In this document: piece by piece, positions 62,923-64,000 of the stretch
Position numbering within the stretch: position 1 is the stretch's first letter
How the letters are laid out: the number at the start of each line of letters is the position of its first letter
Assembly: GCA_017792425.1 (NCBI GenBank)
Contig: CP051233.1
Coordinates: 2,598,319-2,662,318, forward strand
Source of the DNA: Thalassovita sp.
Lineage (GTDB): Bacteria; Pseudomonadota; Alphaproteobacteria; Rhodobacterales; Rhodobacteraceae
Direction: 5' to 3'
DNA length: 64,000 bases
Position numbers and translations under genes: made by a program
The notes under the pieces: generated by a model
Seen by the model: the letters and a program-made list of their open reading frames with translations, nothing else
What the model was told of the DNA's origin: nothing
The model's database searches: none

Positions 62923-64000
62923 TCAGCCCGCCAGCAACGCCTTGGCCGCGCCGCGCGCCTCTTCGGTGACCGTATCGCCGGACACCATGCGGGCGATTTC
63001 ATCCACCCGCTCTTCGGGTGACAGCGGCACGACGGTAGAGGTGGTCATCTCTCCCTCGACCCGCTTTTCCACCCGCCAGTGATGCGCCCCAAGCGCCGCC
63101 ACTTGTGGCGAATGGGTCACCACCAGCACCTGCCCGTTCTGCGCAAGGCTCGCCAGACGCCGCCCCACCGCATCCGCCGTCGCCCCGCCGACGCCCCGGT
63201 CAATCTCGTCAAAGATCATGGTCACGCCGTCCTGCTGCTGGCTCAGGCAGACCTTCAGCGCCAGCAGGAACCGGCTGAGTTCGCCACCCGACGCGATCTT
63301 GGCCAGCGGCCCGGCAGGCGCGCCGGGGTTGGTGGCGACGGTGAAAGCCACAGTGTCCGCCCCGTCAGGCCCCGCGTCCCCCGAGGTGACCTGCGTGTGA
63401 AACAGCGCCCGTTCCATCTTCAGCGGCGTCAATTCCGTTGATACCGCCTTGTCCAGCCGGGCCGCCGCATCCTGCCGGGCCGCCGTCAGCGTTTCTGCCG
63501 CCGCCTGATAGGCCGCCTGCGCATGGGTCAGTTCCATTTGCAGCCGCTGCAGATCGGCGTCGCCCTGATCCAACGCTTGCAGCCGGTCGTGCAAATCCTC
63601 GGACAAGGCCCCCAGGTCGTCCGGCAGCACCCCATGCTTGCGGGCGGCGGCACGGATCGCAAACAGGCGTTCCTCGGTCTCTTCCAATTCGTGCGGGTTG
63701 AACTGCAGCCGGTCCAGCGCGGATTCGACCCCGGCCGAGGCGTCGGACAGTTCCGCAAAGGCTCGCCCCAGCGCATCTATCGCGGCGTCCAGCGCGCCTT
63801 CGGCCTTGTCCGCGACGCCTTCCAACCAGCGCAGCGCATCGCCCATCGCGCCCTCTGCCCCGTCGCTTCCCAGCGCGTTCATCGCCTTGGCGACGTCATC
63901 GCGGATTCGTTCCGCGCCCTGCATCATGCGGCGGCGGGTGTCCAGTTCGGTTTCCTCGCCCGGTTCCGGCGCCAGCTTGGACAGCTCGTCGACCGCGTGG
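62923..64000 (-). CDS. recN: DNA repair ATPase RecN, C-terminal part (cut by window edge)
   Basis: About 358 C-terminal residues are present; the gene continues past 64000. Visible are part of the coiled coil, the ABC signature region ASGGELSRFLLALKVCL, Walker B MIFDEIDRGVGGATADAVG and the switch histidine segment VLVVTHSPQVAALG. RecN is an SMC-like protein that holds broken DNA ends together in recombination repair. The frame is open to the window edge (it reads HAVDELSKLAPEPGEE near the edge), so no start is inside the window. Confidence 0.93.
   Translation of the reverse strand, partial: HAVDELSKLAPEPGEETELDTRRRMMQGAERIRDDVAKAMNALGSDGAEGAMGDALRWLEGVADKAEGALDAAIDALGRAFAELSDASAGVESALDRLQFNPHELEETEERLFAIRAAARKHGVLPDDLGALSEDLHDRLQALDQGDADLQRLQMELTHAQAAYQAAAETLTAARQDAAARLDKAVSTELTPLKMERALFHTQVTSGDAGPDGADTVAFTVATNPGAPAGPLAKIASGGELSRFLLALKVCLSQQQDGVTMIFDEIDRGVGGATADAVGRRLASLAQNGQVLVVTHSPQVAALGAHHWRVEKRVEGEMTTSTVVPLSPEERVDEIARMVSGDTVTEEARGAAKALLAG

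Overview
The window is high-GC DNA that reads as the chromosome of an aerobic alphaproteobacterium, most likely a member of the Roseobacter group (Rhodobacteraceae). This rests on the gene repertoire: aerobic cobaltochelatase CobS/CobT, proteobacterial PntAB, two Hint-domain exoproteins (one with RTX repeats), and an alphaproteobacterial leucine-degradation operon. It also rests on a short element placed just after stop codons, of a kind I recall from this family. No rRNA, tRNA, insertion sequence, phage gene or CRISPR array is visible. The taxonomic call is inference from gene content.

Layout. 1-4465 (minus): leucine/isovalerate catabolism in the order ivd, acyl-CoA synthetase, mccB, mccA (cut by the window edge), with a 6-2-6 inverted repeat upstream of ivd. 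4665-5768: secreted Hint protein. 5775-7642 (minus): DegT-type aminotransferase and a Gph-like phosphatase. 7778-11636: glmU-glmS-alkD, tightly coupled. 11773-12210: lipoprotein. 12294-15691: moaA, the Kdo transferase waaA and a pyruvyl transferase. 15652-17549 (minus): a ParB-like protein and a QueC-like PP-loop ATPase, the least explained pair in the window. 17582-26171: a peptide-transport locus, with two M20 amidohydrolases and a fused double ATPase on the minus strand and a binding protein plus two permeases on the plus strand. 26388-28659: YeeE-type transporter and DUF3422 protein, overlapping tail to tail. 28824-31845: pntAB. 31970-33560: isoprenylcysteine methyltransferase-like protein and a degenerate metallo-beta-lactamase-fold protein. 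33704-36661: an SDR followed by kynU and kynA (tryptophan to anthranilate), with a strongly folded leader before kynU. 36828-39305: RTX/Hint exoprotein. 39422-42922 (minus): glcB (malate synthase G), glcG and a class-I glutamine-amidotransferase hydrolase. 43120-50521: pepN, a hypothetical protein, gatB, a thioesterase, a DUF4177 protein and a J-domain protein. 50578-53152 (minus): an ECF sigma/anti-sigma pair with a fasciclin protein and a Tat-exported MsrB. 53246-57536: cobS and cobT, with a small exported protein and a glycosyltransferase between them. 57591-64000: aminopeptidase P, DUF427 protein, ClC channel, FAD-linked oxidase and the 3' part of recN.

Most of the window is housekeeping or catabolic. 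The parts worth a second look are the QueC-like/ParB-like pair beside LPS genes, the hairpin-rich kynU leader, the sigma-K-like/fasciclin/MsrB module with a shared upstream heptamer, the metallo-beta-lactamase-fold protein without its metal motif, and the element that follows four stop codons in the same orientation.
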